This document shows positions 35,417 to 43,657 of a stretch of 47,676 bases of DNA, one piece after another. This DNA comes from Gammaproteobacteria bacterium (GTDB taxonomy: Bacteria; Pseudomonadota; Gammaproteobacteria; HK1). The stretch is taken from the NCBI GenBank assembly GCA_009937425.1, contig JAACFO010000018.1, forward strand, positions 1 to 47,676. The letters are read 5' to 3'. The notes under the pieces are model-generated. The model had not been told where the DNA came from. It saw nothing but the letters and a program-made list of their open reading frames with translations, and made no database searches. The position numbers and the translations under genes were made by a program. The stretch's first letter is position 1, and every line of letters starts with the position of its first letter.

Positions 35417-37248
35417 TGGAGAGTTTGCTGCGCATCGAGAACCTGCGCGTGGAGGCCAAGATTGGCCCCCAGCGCTTCGCGGCCATCGTCAAGGATGTGA
35501 GCTTCTCCATCAACCGGGGCGAAGTACTGGCGCTTATCGGCGAATCGGGCTCGGGTAAAACCACCATCGCCCTGGCGGCGCTGGGCTACTCTCGACCCGG
35601 CTGCCGCATCGCGGGCGGGCGCATCTTTCTCGAGGATACCGACGTGCTGGCTCTGGATCGGGAGACCCTGCGAAAGCTGCGCGGCCGGCGAATTTCCTAT
35701 CTCGCACAGAGCGCCGCCGCCACATTCAATCCCGCACTCACCATTGGTGAGCAGGTCACCGAGTCAACCGTACTGCATGGCGTCATGGATCGGGAAGCTG
35801 CCGATGCCCGCGCCGTGGAGTTGTTCCGGCGCCTGGACCTTCCGGATGCGGAGTCCCTGGGCGGGCGCTACCCACACCAGGTGAGCGGTGGTCAGCTGCA
35901 ACGACTCATGGCCGCGATGGCCCTTTGCAGCGGCCCGGACTTGATGGTGCTGGACGAGCCCACCACCGCCTTGGACGTCACGACCCAAATCGAGGTGCTT
36001 GGCGCATTCAAAGAGATCATCCGCGACCAGGGAACCGCCGCTATCTACGTCACCCACGACTTGGCGGTTGTGGCGCAGATCGCGGATCGGATTCTGGTGT
36101 TACGCGGCGGTGACATCATGGAGATGGGTGATACGGCGCAAATTCTCAACAACCCGGCGCACGAGTACACGCGCAAGTTGATGGCCGCCATCCGCCCGCC
36201 TCCCCGCGTGGGCATGGATGAAGAGCCGGACGAGGATGAAACGCAAGCTCAACCGCCGGTGATTCAGGTCAAGAATCTGACTGCCGGATACGGCCGTATC
36301 AGGAATGGCAAACCCGCGGTGACGGTTCTCACGGGCGTGAACGCGACCGTGAACGACCGCTCGGTACTCGGTGTCATCGGCGAGTCCGGGTGCGGCAAAA
36401 GCACCCTGGCCCGGGTGATCGCCGGCCTGCTGCCCGCCGCCGAAGGGGAGCTGCTGCTGGATAACCACGAGCTCGAAGAGCGGCTGGCGGACCGTTCCCT
36501 GGAAGAGCTGCAGCGGGTTCAGATCGTATTTCAGATGGCGGACGTGGCCCTCAATCCCCGCCAACGGATCGGCGACATTCTCGGCCGGCCTCTGGAGTTG
36601 TATCACAGGTTAAAGGGTGGCGAGCGAGACAAACGGGTGGCGGAACTACTCGCCATGGTGGAGCTTCCCGCCAGCTTCTCGTCACGCTACCCGGAAGAGC
36701 TATCCGGCGGCCAGAAGCAGCGCATCAACCTGGCCCGCGCGCTGGCCGCGAACCCGGACATCATACTGGCCGACGAGGTGACCTCGGCCCTCGACGCCAT
36801 TGTCGGTGCGGCGGTGATTGACCTACTGAAGGGACTGCGCGAGAGGCTGGGCGTATCCTACATGTTCATCAGCCATGACCTGTCCACCGTGGCCTCCTTC
36901 GCCGATCGCATCATGGTCCTGTATGCCGGCCGGGTCGTGGAGGACGGATCCACCCGCAACATCCTCGCTTTGCCCTCGCATCCTTATACCCAGCTATTGC
37001 TGTCGTCGATACCTGAACTGCGCCAGGGGTGGCTGGAAGACGTCATGAATACCCGCGCCGCGCTTGCGGGCATTGCACGGGCGGTGGAGATTACCGACGT
37101 GGGCTGTCCGTTCTACCCACGCTGCCCCATCGCCATCGACGGTGTCTGCGACACCACCCCCGCACCCTGCCGCGAGCCCGTTCCCGGTCACCGGATCGCC
37201 TGCCACCGTGAACTCGCAGAGCTAATCGCATTCGAACAAGAGCTCTGA
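35416..37248 (+). CDS. ABC importer fused double ATPase (DppD-DppF type)
   Basis: A 610-residue fusion of two ABC ATPases. The first has Walker A GESGSGKT (42-49), signature VSGGQLQRL and Walker B LMVLDEPTTALD. The second, after about residue 275, has GESGCGKST, LSGGQKQRI and IILADEVTSALD. The C-terminus holds the oligopeptide/dipeptide transporter tail with spaced cysteines (CPFYPRCP, CDTTPAPC). Both halves keep all catalytic motifs, unlike the degenerate ATPase of the MCE system. It energises the importer encoded just upstream. The gene overlaps the permease stop by one base. The next gene (NAS-like) starts 79 bases on. Confidence 0.95.
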   Translation: MESLLRIENLRVEAKIGPQRFAAIVKDVSFSINRGEVLALIGESGSGKTTIALAALGYSRPGCRIAGGRIFLEDTDVLALDRETLRKLRGRRISYLAQSAAATFNPALTIGEQVTESTVLHGVMDREAADARAVELFRRLDLPDAESLGGRYPHQVSGGQLQRLMAAMALCSGPDLMVLDEPTTALDVTTQIEVLGAFKEIIRDQGTAAIYVTHDLAVVAQIADRILVLRGGDIMEMGDTAQILNNPAHEYTRKLMAAIRPPPRVGMDEEPDEDETQAQPPVIQVKNLTAGYGRIRNGKPAVTVLTGVNATVNDRSVLGVIGESGCGKSTLARVIAGLLPAAEGELLLDNHELEERLADRSLEELQRVQIVFQMADVALNPRQRIGDILGRPLELYHRLKGGERDKRVAELLAMVELPASFSSRYPEELSGGQKQRINLARALAANPDIILADEVTSALDAIVGAAVIDLLKGLRERLGVSYMFISHDLSTVASFADRIMVLYAGRVVEDGSTRNILALPSHPYTQLLLSSIPELRQGWLEDVMNTRAALAGIARAVEITDVGCPFYPRCPIAIDGVCDTTPAPCREPVPGHRIACHRELAELIAFEQEL

Positions 37249-37274
37249 TCCAGGAATAAGCCGGTTGGGTTGGG

Positions 37275-37304
37275 TTGGGTCAATCCCGGCCGTACGTTTA
37301 CACT
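37275..37304 (+). promoter_or_regulatory. Weak candidate internal promoter before the NAS-like genes
   Basis: TTGGGT (37275-37280) and TACACT (37299-37304) are spaced by 18 bases, a poor -35 and a fair -10. A small tandem repeat of GGTTG units overlaps the -35. The NAS-like genes may instead be read through from the importer. Confidence 0.22.
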
Positions 37305-37327
37305 ACGCGTTTCGCCATGGGGGAACT

Positions 37328-38143
37328 ATGCCGCTTTCGAGTCCTATGCCGCAGGAGGCCCGGGAACGCGCCTTGGCGCTGTGCCTGCAGGTCGCTGCCG
37401 AGAAGACACCGTCAGCGGCGGAGCAGGAGCGTCTGTTTGCCGAACTGGACGGGTTGCTGTTCGGCGTCGACGAGGCCTTCACGCAATGGATCCTCGACCA
37501 CCCGCAATTCCGGCGGATCCGGGGGCGCCTTCACGAAGTGCGTGCCGAGTATGAGTACGATCGCGAGTGCGATCTGGCCCGCGCGCTGGTAGCCGCCGGC
37601 GACGAATCGCCGCTGGCAAGCTTTCGCAGTGCGCGCTGGTACGAGGAGGCCCACAATTTCGAGTTGCAGGCCCTCGCACCGTTTGCGCCCAAGCGGGTCC
37701 TGGTGGTGGGGGCGGGTCCGTTTCCCACCACCGCTCTGTCTTTCATGCAGGCCCACCCGGACGCGGCGGTTGCCTGTATCGAGATTCGCGCGGAGGCCTA
37801 CACCCTGGCCACCCAGGTAGCGCGTATCACCAATTGCGAGGCTTTGCAGATCATCCACGCCGACGCACTGACCCTGGAGGACTTCTCCGATTACGATTGT
37901 GTCATCGTCGGCACCGTCGTCGGGGTCAGCGAGGCGGAGAAAGCACAGGTTGTCGAGCATTTCCTGAACTTCGTACCGGCGTCGACATTACTCGTCATTC
38001 GAACCGCTATCGGTCCGGGTAAAATCGTCTATCCCTCGGTAAATCTGAAGCAACTTGCAGGCATCGAGTATCGCGTATTGACCGATCCGCCCCAGGAAAC
38101 CTTCACCATGATCATCACCGATCGGCGTGAGCGCGACAATTGA
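37328..38143 (+). CDS. Nicotianamine synthase-like protein 1
   Basis: A 271-residue protein starting at ATG 37328 after a GGGGGA site. An N-terminal helical domain (about 1-118) ends in ARWYEEAHNFELQAL, comparable to the NAS segment carrying a catalytic Glu. The SAM-binding core follows: RVLVVGAGPFPTTAL (123-137, counterpart of the NAS GSGPLPLT motif), AVACIEIRAEAY, and ALTLEDFSDYDCVIVG. The ending IRTAIGPGKIVYPSVNL matches the NAS pattern R.A.G....LYP.VD. NAS enzymes transfer 3-amino-3-carboxypropyl groups from S-adenosylmethionine, making nicotianamine or, in CntL, a staphylopine intermediate. It overlaps the second NAS-like gene by four bases. A class I methyltransferase is the alternative reading. 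Confidence 0.72.
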   Translation: MPLSSPMPQEARERALALCLQVAAEKTPSAAEQERLFAELDGLLFGVDEAFTQWILDHPQFRRIRGRLHEVRAEYEYDRECDLARALVAAGDESPLASFRSARWYEEAHNFELQALAPFAPKRVLVVGAGPFPTTALSFMQAHPDAAVACIEIRAEAYTLATQVARITNCEALQIIHADALTLEDFSDYDCVIVGTVVGVSEAEKAQVVEHFLNFVPASTLLVIRTAIGPGKIVYPSVNLKQLAGIEYRVLTDPPQETFTMIITDRRERDN

Positions 38144-39069
38144 GCGACGCCTTTAACCGCATCCTGGAACTGTGCACGGTTCTCGGCACGTGCGCACAGA
38201 GCATGGACGCGTCGCGCGCCGCTCACCCGGTGGGCGCGGCGGCGGATTCCAGCACCGATGGCGATGCACCCTTGTGGGGGGGTACCGTTGGCGTGCAGGA
38301 ATCGAAGCTTAACGGTGCGTCTTACTGGTTCGATGATATCGAACCAGTGTACGGCGAGCTCGACCACCTGATTAGATACGCCCCGGTCGAATTGCACGCA
38401 AACGTTTTTTCCGATGAGCGGGTTCGTGGGCTCGCCCCGGGCAACCACCGGGTACGTGCCGCCTATGAACGCGACAAGGAGCTACTCCAAGCCCGTAATC
38501 TGGTGCAGGCAGACGATGGCCGGAAACGCTTGACACGCACCATAGAGCACGAGACCTATTGGGCATTGGGAGAAGAGCTGCGCAATGCACTCGATAACAG
38601 CCGGCATGTGCTCGTTGCCGGTTCCGGGCCGCTACCGTTGACTGCGCTTTGCATTGGTGCCGCTCTCGATGTGCGCGTGACCTGCGTCGAACGTGATACG
38701 GAATGTCACGGGCTTGGCCGGCGGTTGATCACCATGTCCGGTCATGACGATCACATTGAAAGCATCAATGCCGACATCCTCGATTTGTCGGACTTCGACG
38801 ACTATGATGCCATCGTCGGCGTCGTGCTTCTTGGTGTTGGCACCGAGGAAAATCAGGCAAGCACCAAAGCCACGATCGCCCGCCACATCATCACCCACAT
38901 GTCGCCGGGCACGCGCATGGTATTACGGGATCCCCACGGGCTCGGGAAGTTACTGTATCCATCGGTTGATCTGGACGAAAGCGCCGGCGTGCGCGTGACC
39001 CGCCATGTGCCCGAAGTGGGTCTGGACCACCCGTACCGTTCGGGCCTGGTGGTCGCTGAGCGCCGCTAG
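38140..39069 (+). CDS. Nicotianamine synthase-like protein 2
   Basis: A 309-residue protein starting at TTG 38140, overlapping the stop of the first NAS-like gene (TTGA). The N-terminal 140 residues are helical and longer than in its neighbour. The core has HVLVAGSGPLPLTAL (157-171), an exact copy of the GSGPLPLT hallmark of nicotianamine synthases, then RVTCVERDTE, ADILDLSDFDDYDAIVG, and MVLRDPHGLGKLLYPSVDL. That last stretch parallels the NAS RxAHG...LYPVVD motif. The two copies are clearly homologous to each other but quite divergent, so they may form a heteromer or perform successive aminocarboxypropyl transfers. The substrate is unknown. Confidence 0.75.
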   Translation: MSDAFNRILELCTVLGTCAQSMDASRAAHPVGAAADSSTDGDAPLWGGTVGVQESKLNGASYWFDDIEPVYGELDHLIRYAPVELHANVFSDERVRGLAPGNHRVRAAYERDKELLQARNLVQADDGRKRLTRTIEHETYWALGEELRNALDNSRHVLVAGSGPLPLTALCIGAALDVRVTCVERDTECHGLGRRLITMSGHDDHIESINADILDLSDFDDYDAIVGVVLLGVGTEENQASTKATIARHIITHMSPGTRMVLRDPHGLGKLLYPSVDLDESAGVRVTRHVPEVGLDHPYRSGLVVAERR

Positions 39070-39082
39070 CCGGACAGCGTTC

Positions 39083-39757
39083 ATGCACACCGAGGCACCC
39101 TACGAATACATCCGCGACTACTACTCCAACGTCCACCGAAAGAACGCCGCGGATCCCGTCGTGGCCGAGTTCTGGCTGTCGAAACTCGCAAACATCCGCG
39201 GTGATAAGGTCCTCAACATCGGTTGCGGTCCAACCTTGTACGACTACATGCTGCGCTTCGGGAGTCCTCCACGCGAGTACGTGGGTCTGGACATCAATAA
39301 GAGCACCTTCGAATTTCTACGCCGCTCACGGGATCCACGGCTGCTGAAGGCCAAGGAACGGGTGAGTGAACTCGGTACGCATACGGAATTGATCGCTGCC
39401 GATGTCTTCGAATGTGATGAAAAGCTGGCGGGACGCTTTGACAGTATTCTAGGCGTGGGATTTTTTGCCACCTTCCATGGCTCGCGCTTCAAACAATTGT
39501 TCGAAATCATGGCGCGGGCGCTGCGACCCCAGGGCATGTTGCTCAAACTGACCTGGCACGGCCCCCACCGCACGGCGCGCGAGACGCGCAAGAAACTCGA
39601 GTACGCCTACGACAACCCGGAAGAGCCGACGCCCCATGAGCTCGTGTCGGGAATCGAGAACGCCGGCTTCTCACTCGTTGAACAGGAAATTCTAGAGTGT
39701 GATCCCCGTGCCGTTGGATGGGATGCGATTCAATCCTGTATTTTCAGTAAGAATTGA
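39083..39757 (+). CDS. Class I SAM-dependent methyltransferase of the NAS-like cluster
   Basis: A 224-residue protein starting at ATG 39083 (MHTEAPYEY); upstream in-frame codons overlap NAS-like gene 2 and have no family character. Motif I is KVLNIGCGPTLYDYM (42-56) and motif II is YVGLDINKSTFEFL. FDSILGVGFFATFHG is the motif IV region, followed by a LRPQGMLLKLTWHG segment. It begins 13 bases after NAS-like gene 2 and ends the nine-gene plus-strand run. It is a likely tailoring enzyme of the NAS-derived product (N-, O- or carboxyl methylation), inferred from position alone. Confidence 0.82.
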   Translation: MHTEAPYEYIRDYYSNVHRKNAADPVVAEFWLSKLANIRGDKVLNIGCGPTLYDYMLRFGSPPREYVGLDINKSTFEFLRRSRDPRLLKAKERVSELGTHTELIAADVFECDEKLAGRFDSILGVGFFATFHGSRFKQLFEIMARALRPQGMLLKLTWHGPHRTARETRKKLEYAYDNPEEPTPHELVSGIENAGFSLVEQEILECDPRAVGWDAIQSCIFSKN

Positions 39758-39765
39758 TTCCAGTA

Positions 39766-40392
39766 TCAGGCATCGTAGCGAAACACGATCAGCTCTCGGT
39801 CCTGAATCTTTTCCTCGACAACGGCAATCGTGGAGAAATACTCCGGGATCTCTCCGAGCACTTTGCCATTCATGAACATGCATACTGCGCCGTCTCTGAG
39901 AATCTTCGGGAAGACGGAAGCGTACAAGCTCAACGGCCAGTGACAACCAATTCCTCTGCAGGAGAAAAGAAAGTCCACGTCCCTGGGGAGCTTCGACCAT
40001 TGCAGATTCGCGTCGGCTTCCACGTACTCGTAGTTGCTGAAATCATTTAACCTGCAGCACTCTTCCGTCAGATCCCGCTTGTTGTAGAATCGAGCGATTC
40101 TATCGTTGTGATACTTGTCCCAGTGTCTTTTGATATTCTCCACGTCGTTCTGCACGTTACCATCGACCAGCCAGAACTTTGCCTTGCCACGAAAAACCAG
40201 CTTATCCAGCGCGATGGACACGCGGCCGCTTCCACAACACAAATCGACAACCTGGGTAGTGTCCTCTGGTATAAACGGCAACATGTCCTCGACGTCGGCC
40301 ACGGTTAGTTGATCGATCATCCAGTGGCGGCCCACATGGTGGGTGAGCTGGGTTCGTATGTCCTCGTTGACGACCAGGCTGAAGTCTTCCAA
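39766..40392 (-). CDS. SAM-dependent methyltransferase-like protein, convergent with the cluster
   Basis: A 208-residue protein starting at TTG 40390-40392 with GGAGG six bases upstream. The SAM motif is VVDLCCGSGRVSIALD (48-63). Later stretches (FWLVDGNVQNDVENIKRHW, YEYVEADANLQW) follow a Rossmann methyltransferase pattern, and the substrate half is Cys- and Trp-rich (FSCRGIGCHWPLSLY). The codon composition looks more AT-rich than its neighbours, which may point to separate acquisition. It ends eight bases from the other methyltransferase gene. The family beyond methyltransferase fold is not recognised. Confidence 0.72.
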   Translation of the reverse strand: MEDFSLVVNEDIRTQLTHHVGRHWMIDQLTVADVEDMLPFIPEDTTQVVDLCCGSGRVSIALDKLVFRGKAKFWLVDGNVQNDVENIKRHWDKYHNDRIARFYNKRDLTEECCRLNDFSNYEYVEADANLQWSKLPRDVDFLFSCRGIGCHWPLSLYASVFPKILRDGAVCMFMNGKVLGEIPEYFSTIAVVEEKIQDRELIVFRYDA

Positions 40393-40555
40393 TTCCTGCC
40401 TCCCGCTGGGCTTGAAGTCGCGTCAATGTCAGCCCCGGAGATTCCGGGGCTCACCGGATGACGATGCTAGTCCCACCGGTGAAAGGCATCAAGTCGTCTG
40501 GCAACGCGATGGTTGCTGCGTTGACCGCGAGGGGCGCCGGTTTGATAATCGGCCA

Positions 40556-41464
40556 ATGACGCCACCAGTCGACGAAGATCGCGAGGACCCGCGACACCAG
40601 TTCCGCAGGGATGGATATCTGGTTCGCAGAGGGTTTTTCGCAGAGGAGATAGAACTTCTGTCAGCATTGATCGATCGTGACAGGAGCCTGCTCCTGGAAC
40701 GAGAGGACATCACGGTCGATTCCCGCGGTGCCGCCGCCTCGAACCTCGGCTACCTTGGCAAGGGAGACGATGTTGTTACAGCCTTTGCGGCGACCGCACG
40801 ACTGGTAAAGCTCGTCAGCGAGTTGCTCGGTGACCAAGTTTATCTGCTCAAGGGCAGGCTCAACATCAAGTGGGGTAACGATGCGCCCGACAGGCGCGGC
40901 GGTTGGGATCCGCACCAGGATCGCGCCGCCTGGGCCAAGGAAGGTCTACCCGGCGACGCAGCGCTCACCGCGGCGATCGCCATCGATGATTCGGGTGTAG
41001 AGAACGGCACGCTGGAGGTGATTCCCGGCTCCCACGCCGGTGGCATTCTCGAGCACACCAGCATAGATTCCGGCTACGGAATACGGGACGAAATCGTGCG
41101 TCCATTACTGGAACGCAGTCCACGACTGCCTCTGGACATGGCGGCCGGTGATATGGCGATTTTCTCCGGTGATCTGATTCATTTTTCGAAGCCGAATCTC
41201 GGTAGCCGGCGGCGCGCGCTGCTGTTTCTGACCTACAACGCGGTGGGAAACAGCCCACCCGAGGGCGTGGGACCGTCGCGCTATCAGTGCACGGGCCCGT
41301 TGCTGGGCCGGGACGATCGGACACTTGCCGAATGCGCGCGGGAATTCCGCAGCGGGCACTACACGCCGGAGCTCGATTGGGGCGCCATTCAGCGTGAGCG
41401 GGAAATCGATATCGCCGAAGACATCAATTCCGGCTGGACGGATCTGACCTCGACCCCGGGCTGA
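40556..41464 (+). CDS. Phytanoyl-CoA dioxygenase (PhyH)-family hydroxylase
   Basis: A 302-residue protein from ATG 40556, chosen because the typical opening HQFRRDGYLVRRGFF follows. The iron ligands of non-haem 2-oxoglutarate dioxygenases are visible: HQD (His120, Asp122) and distal His209 in SGDLIHFSKPN, with Arg218-220 for 2-oxoglutarate. LEVIPGSHAGG is a PhyH landmark. PhyH enzymes hydroxylate small molecules, including amino acids and natural products. It is divergent from the second methyltransferase, with 163 bases between, and lies beside the NAS-like genes, so it may hydroxylate their product. That link is inference. Confidence 0.85.
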   Translation: MTPPVDEDREDPRHQFRRDGYLVRRGFFAEEIELLSALIDRDRSLLLEREDITVDSRGAAASNLGYLGKGDDVVTAFAATARLVKLVSELLGDQVYLLKGRLNIKWGNDAPDRRGGWDPHQDRAAWAKEGLPGDAALTAAIAIDDSGVENGTLEVIPGSHAGGILEHTSIDSGYGIRDEIVRPLLERSPRLPLDMAAGDMAIFSGDLIHFSKPNLGSRRRALLFLTYNAVGNSPPEGVGPSRYQCTGPLLGRDDRTLAECAREFRSGHYTPELDWGAIQREREIDIAEDINSGWTDLTSTPG

Positions 41465-41467
41465 ATT

Positions 41468-42655
41468 CTAGCGTGCAGGTTCGTTCTGCATTTCCAGATG
41501 CAGGTGTTTGCCGGTGTACGGGTGGCTCTCGGCCACCTCTTCGTTCAACTCGACACCGATCCCGGGCGCTGTCGGCGGAACGATGTAGCCGTCCTGCCAT
41601 TGGATGGGCGTGGTCAGGATCTCGGCGTGGAAACCGCCCCAGGTTTCGATGCCTTCCTGGATGAGGAAGTTCGGACTGCAGGTATCGAGTTGAATATTGG
41701 CTGCACCTTCGATGGGACCGCAGTAAAGGTGCGGTGCAATCTGCGCGTAGTGGGCCTCCGCCATGCCGGCGATTTTTTTCGCCTCCAGAATGCCGCCGAC
41801 CCGTCCCAGGGCCATCTGCAGGATCGAGGCCGCCTGCTTGTCCAGCAGCCGGGCGAACTCGTACTTGGTGGCAAGGCGCTCACCAGTGGCAATGGGGATA
41901 CAGGTCGATGCTGCGACACGGGCCATCTCGTCGGCGTTCTCCGGCGGCACCGGTTCCTCGAACCACAGCGGATCGTATGGTTCCAGACGTCGGGCGAGGC
42001 GAATGGCGCTGGAGGTGGTCATCTGACCATGGGTGCCGAATAGAAGATCGCATCGGCTGCCGACAGCCTCGCGCAGCTTGCGCACGAAGCTTTCCGCCCT
42101 TTCCAGGGCCTGCAGGGAAAGTTGCCGGGGATCGAAGGCGGTGTAAGGCCCTACCGGGTCGAATTTGACGGCCGTAAAGCCCTTGTCGGCATACTCGGCA
42201 GCCCGCTCCGCTGCCAGATCCGGATCCCGATAGACGTCGGTCTTGTCATCTTTTTGCGGATAAATATAAGTATAGGAACGCAGGCGCTCGTGAACCTGCC
42301 CGCCGAGCAGCTCGTAAACCGGCTTGCCGAGCTCCTTGCCGACGATATCCCAGCACGCGGTCTCGATGGCGCTCAGGATCCCCATAATCGAGGTGTCAGG
42401 CCGCTGGGTATAGCCACTGGAGTACACGATGCGCCACAGGCGCTCTATCTTGAAGGGATCGCTACCGATGACATGGCGTTCGCAAACGTCCTCGATCATC
42501 TGCGACACCACCCGCGGATGAAAGGGCACCGAATACGCTTCCCCATAACCGCTGATCCCGGAGTCCGTGGTCAGCTTCACGAAGATCCAGTAAAGCCCCC
42601 CATAATGCGGCGGCGGATTCTCCACCACAAAAGTTCGCACATCCCTGATTTCCAT
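41468..42655 (-). CDS. Enolase-superfamily enzyme (mandelate racemase/muconate lactonizing type)
   Basis: A 395-residue protein started at ATG 42653-42655 (MEIRDVRTFVVE, a standard superfamily opening). Features are a capping domain with GISGYGEAY, SAIETACWDIVGKELGKPVYELLGG, then the barrel with TAVKFDPVGPY, LWFEEPVPPENADEM, and PIATGERL. The metal-binding acidic residues appear intact. Members act as acid-sugar dehydratases, racemases or cycloisomerases; the specific reaction is unknown. The frame continues open upstream through a repeat cluster to 42772, without family support. No sugar-acid pathway gene is adjacent. It converges on the PhyH gene, with three bases between stops. Confidence 0.9.
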   Translation of the reverse strand: MEIRDVRTFVVENPPPHYGGLYWIFVKLTTDSGISGYGEAYSVPFHPRVVSQMIEDVCERHVIGSDPFKIERLWRIVYSSGYTQRPDTSIMGILSAIETACWDIVGKELGKPVYELLGGQVHERLRSYTYIYPQKDDKTDVYRDPDLAAERAAEYADKGFTAVKFDPVGPYTAFDPRQLSLQALERAESFVRKLREAVGSRCDLLFGTHGQMTTSSAIRLARRLEPYDPLWFEEPVPPENADEMARVAASTCIPIATGERLATKYEFARLLDKQAASILQMALGRVGGILEAKKIAGMAEAHYAQIAPHLYCGPIEGAANIQLDTCSPNFLIQEGIETWGGFHAEILTTPIQWQDGYIVPPTAPGIGVELNEEVAESHPYTGKHLHLEMQNEPAR

Positions 42656-42743
42656 AGGTGCCAGGTACCGGTCTTGACGTAATAAGTCAATAAAATAGTC
42701 AAGAGGTACCGGGCACCTCTTAGTCAAGAGGTACCGGGCACCT
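42656..42743. repeat. Palindromic repeat cluster of three GGTACC-centred units
   Basis: Three related units lie in the divergent gap between the enolase-type and CDF genes. Two direct copies (42696-42718 and 42721-42743) share 23 identical bases with a 25-base period. A third copy in inverted orientation (42656-42678) pairs with them, so a long hairpin can form. Each unit is a GGTGCC...GGTACC type palindrome followed by TCTTGAC. The inverted unit directly abuts the enolase-type ATG. This looks like a dispersed REP-like element. Confidence 0.75.
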
Positions 42744-42766
42744 GTAGCGAGTGTTAGTTTAGGTTC

Positions 42767-43657
42767 ATGCAATTACATGACCATCAGCATTCGGGTGCCA
42801 CGCGGGACGATGAGAGACGGGTTTTCCGTGCCATGCTGCTTACGGGTGGCTTCATGGCCGTGGAGGTGGCGGGGGGGGTGCTGTCGGGTTCCCTGGCGCT
42901 GATCGCGGATGCCGGTCACATGCTCACCGATACGGCAGCGCTGTGTTTCGCCTGGATTGCCTTCCGGCTGGCCCGGCGGCCCGCCGATCCGCAGCGCTCG
43001 TACGGTTATCATCGGCTGCAAATACTGGCCGCTTTTGTCAACGGCGTCGTTCTAATCGCCATTGTCGCCTGGATCGCCATCGAAGCCGTGCAGCGGATTC
43101 GCGAACCGGTAGAAATCCTCGGCGGGCTGATGCTGGCGGTGGCGGCTGCGGGACTCGTGGTGAACCTGATCTCCTTCGCCATTCTGCACGGCGGAAACCG
43201 CGAAAACCTCAATGTGCGTGGCGCCTTGCTGCATGTGCTGGGTGATCTGCTGGGATCCCTGGCTGCCATGATTGCCGCCATGGTCATCATCGTGACGGGC
43301 TGGACCCCGATCGATCCTCTCCTGTCCGTGTTGGTGGCGCTGCTGATTCTGCGCAGCGCCTGGATGCTCGTGCGCCAATCCACCCATGTGCTGCTGGAAG
43401 GCACGCCGGCGGAGATCGACGTGTCACAGATCAAAACCGAACTGGTCGATGGCGTGCCGGAGGTGGACGACGTCCATCATGTGCACGTCTGGACACTGGC
43501 GTCGGGCAAACTCGTCATGACCCTGCACGCCCATGTGTGTGACGGCGCCGACGGGGAGCAGGTGTTACGAACGATCCTTTCCATTTGCCGTGACCGCTTC
43601 GGCGTCGCCCATGTCACAGTACAGATCGAGCACGGTAGTTGCCCCGATGTGGCATGA
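42767..43657 (+). CDS. Cation diffusion facilitator (CDF) zinc/divalent metal efflux protein
   Basis: A 296-residue protein of the CzcD/ZitB type. A short His-rich start (HDHQHS) precedes six helices. The transport-site motifs are HMLTD (His51, Asp55) in TM2 and HVLGD (His156, Asp160) in TM5. The cytoplasmic C-terminal domain contains VDDVHHVHVWTL with histidines typical of metal-sensing dimers. It exports Zn2+ (or Cd2+, Co2+) in exchange for protons across the inner membrane. It overlaps the sirtuin gene by four bases. Its position a few kilobases from NAS-like genes fits a metal-homeostasis neighbourhood but does not prove a link. Confidence 0.92.
   Translation: MQLHDHQHSGATRDDERRVFRAMLLTGGFMAVEVAGGVLSGSLALIADAGHMLTDTAALCFAWIAFRLARRPADPQRSYGYHRLQILAAFVNGVVLIAIVAWIAIEAVQRIREPVEILGGLMLAVAAAGLVVNLISFAILHGGNRENLNVRGALLHVLGDLLGSLAAMIAAMVIIVTGWTPIDPLLSVLVALLILRSAWMLVRQSTHVLLEGTPAEIDVSQIKTELVDGVPEVDDVHHVHVWTLASGKLVMTLHAHVCDGADGEQVLRTILSICRDRFGVAHVTVQIEHGSCPDVA

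Noticed and set aside
37328..41464. A standard staphylopine/pseudopaline cluster
   Set aside because: No opine dehydrogenase (CntM) or DapF-like racemase (CntK) is seen; only the NAS and importer logic is shared.
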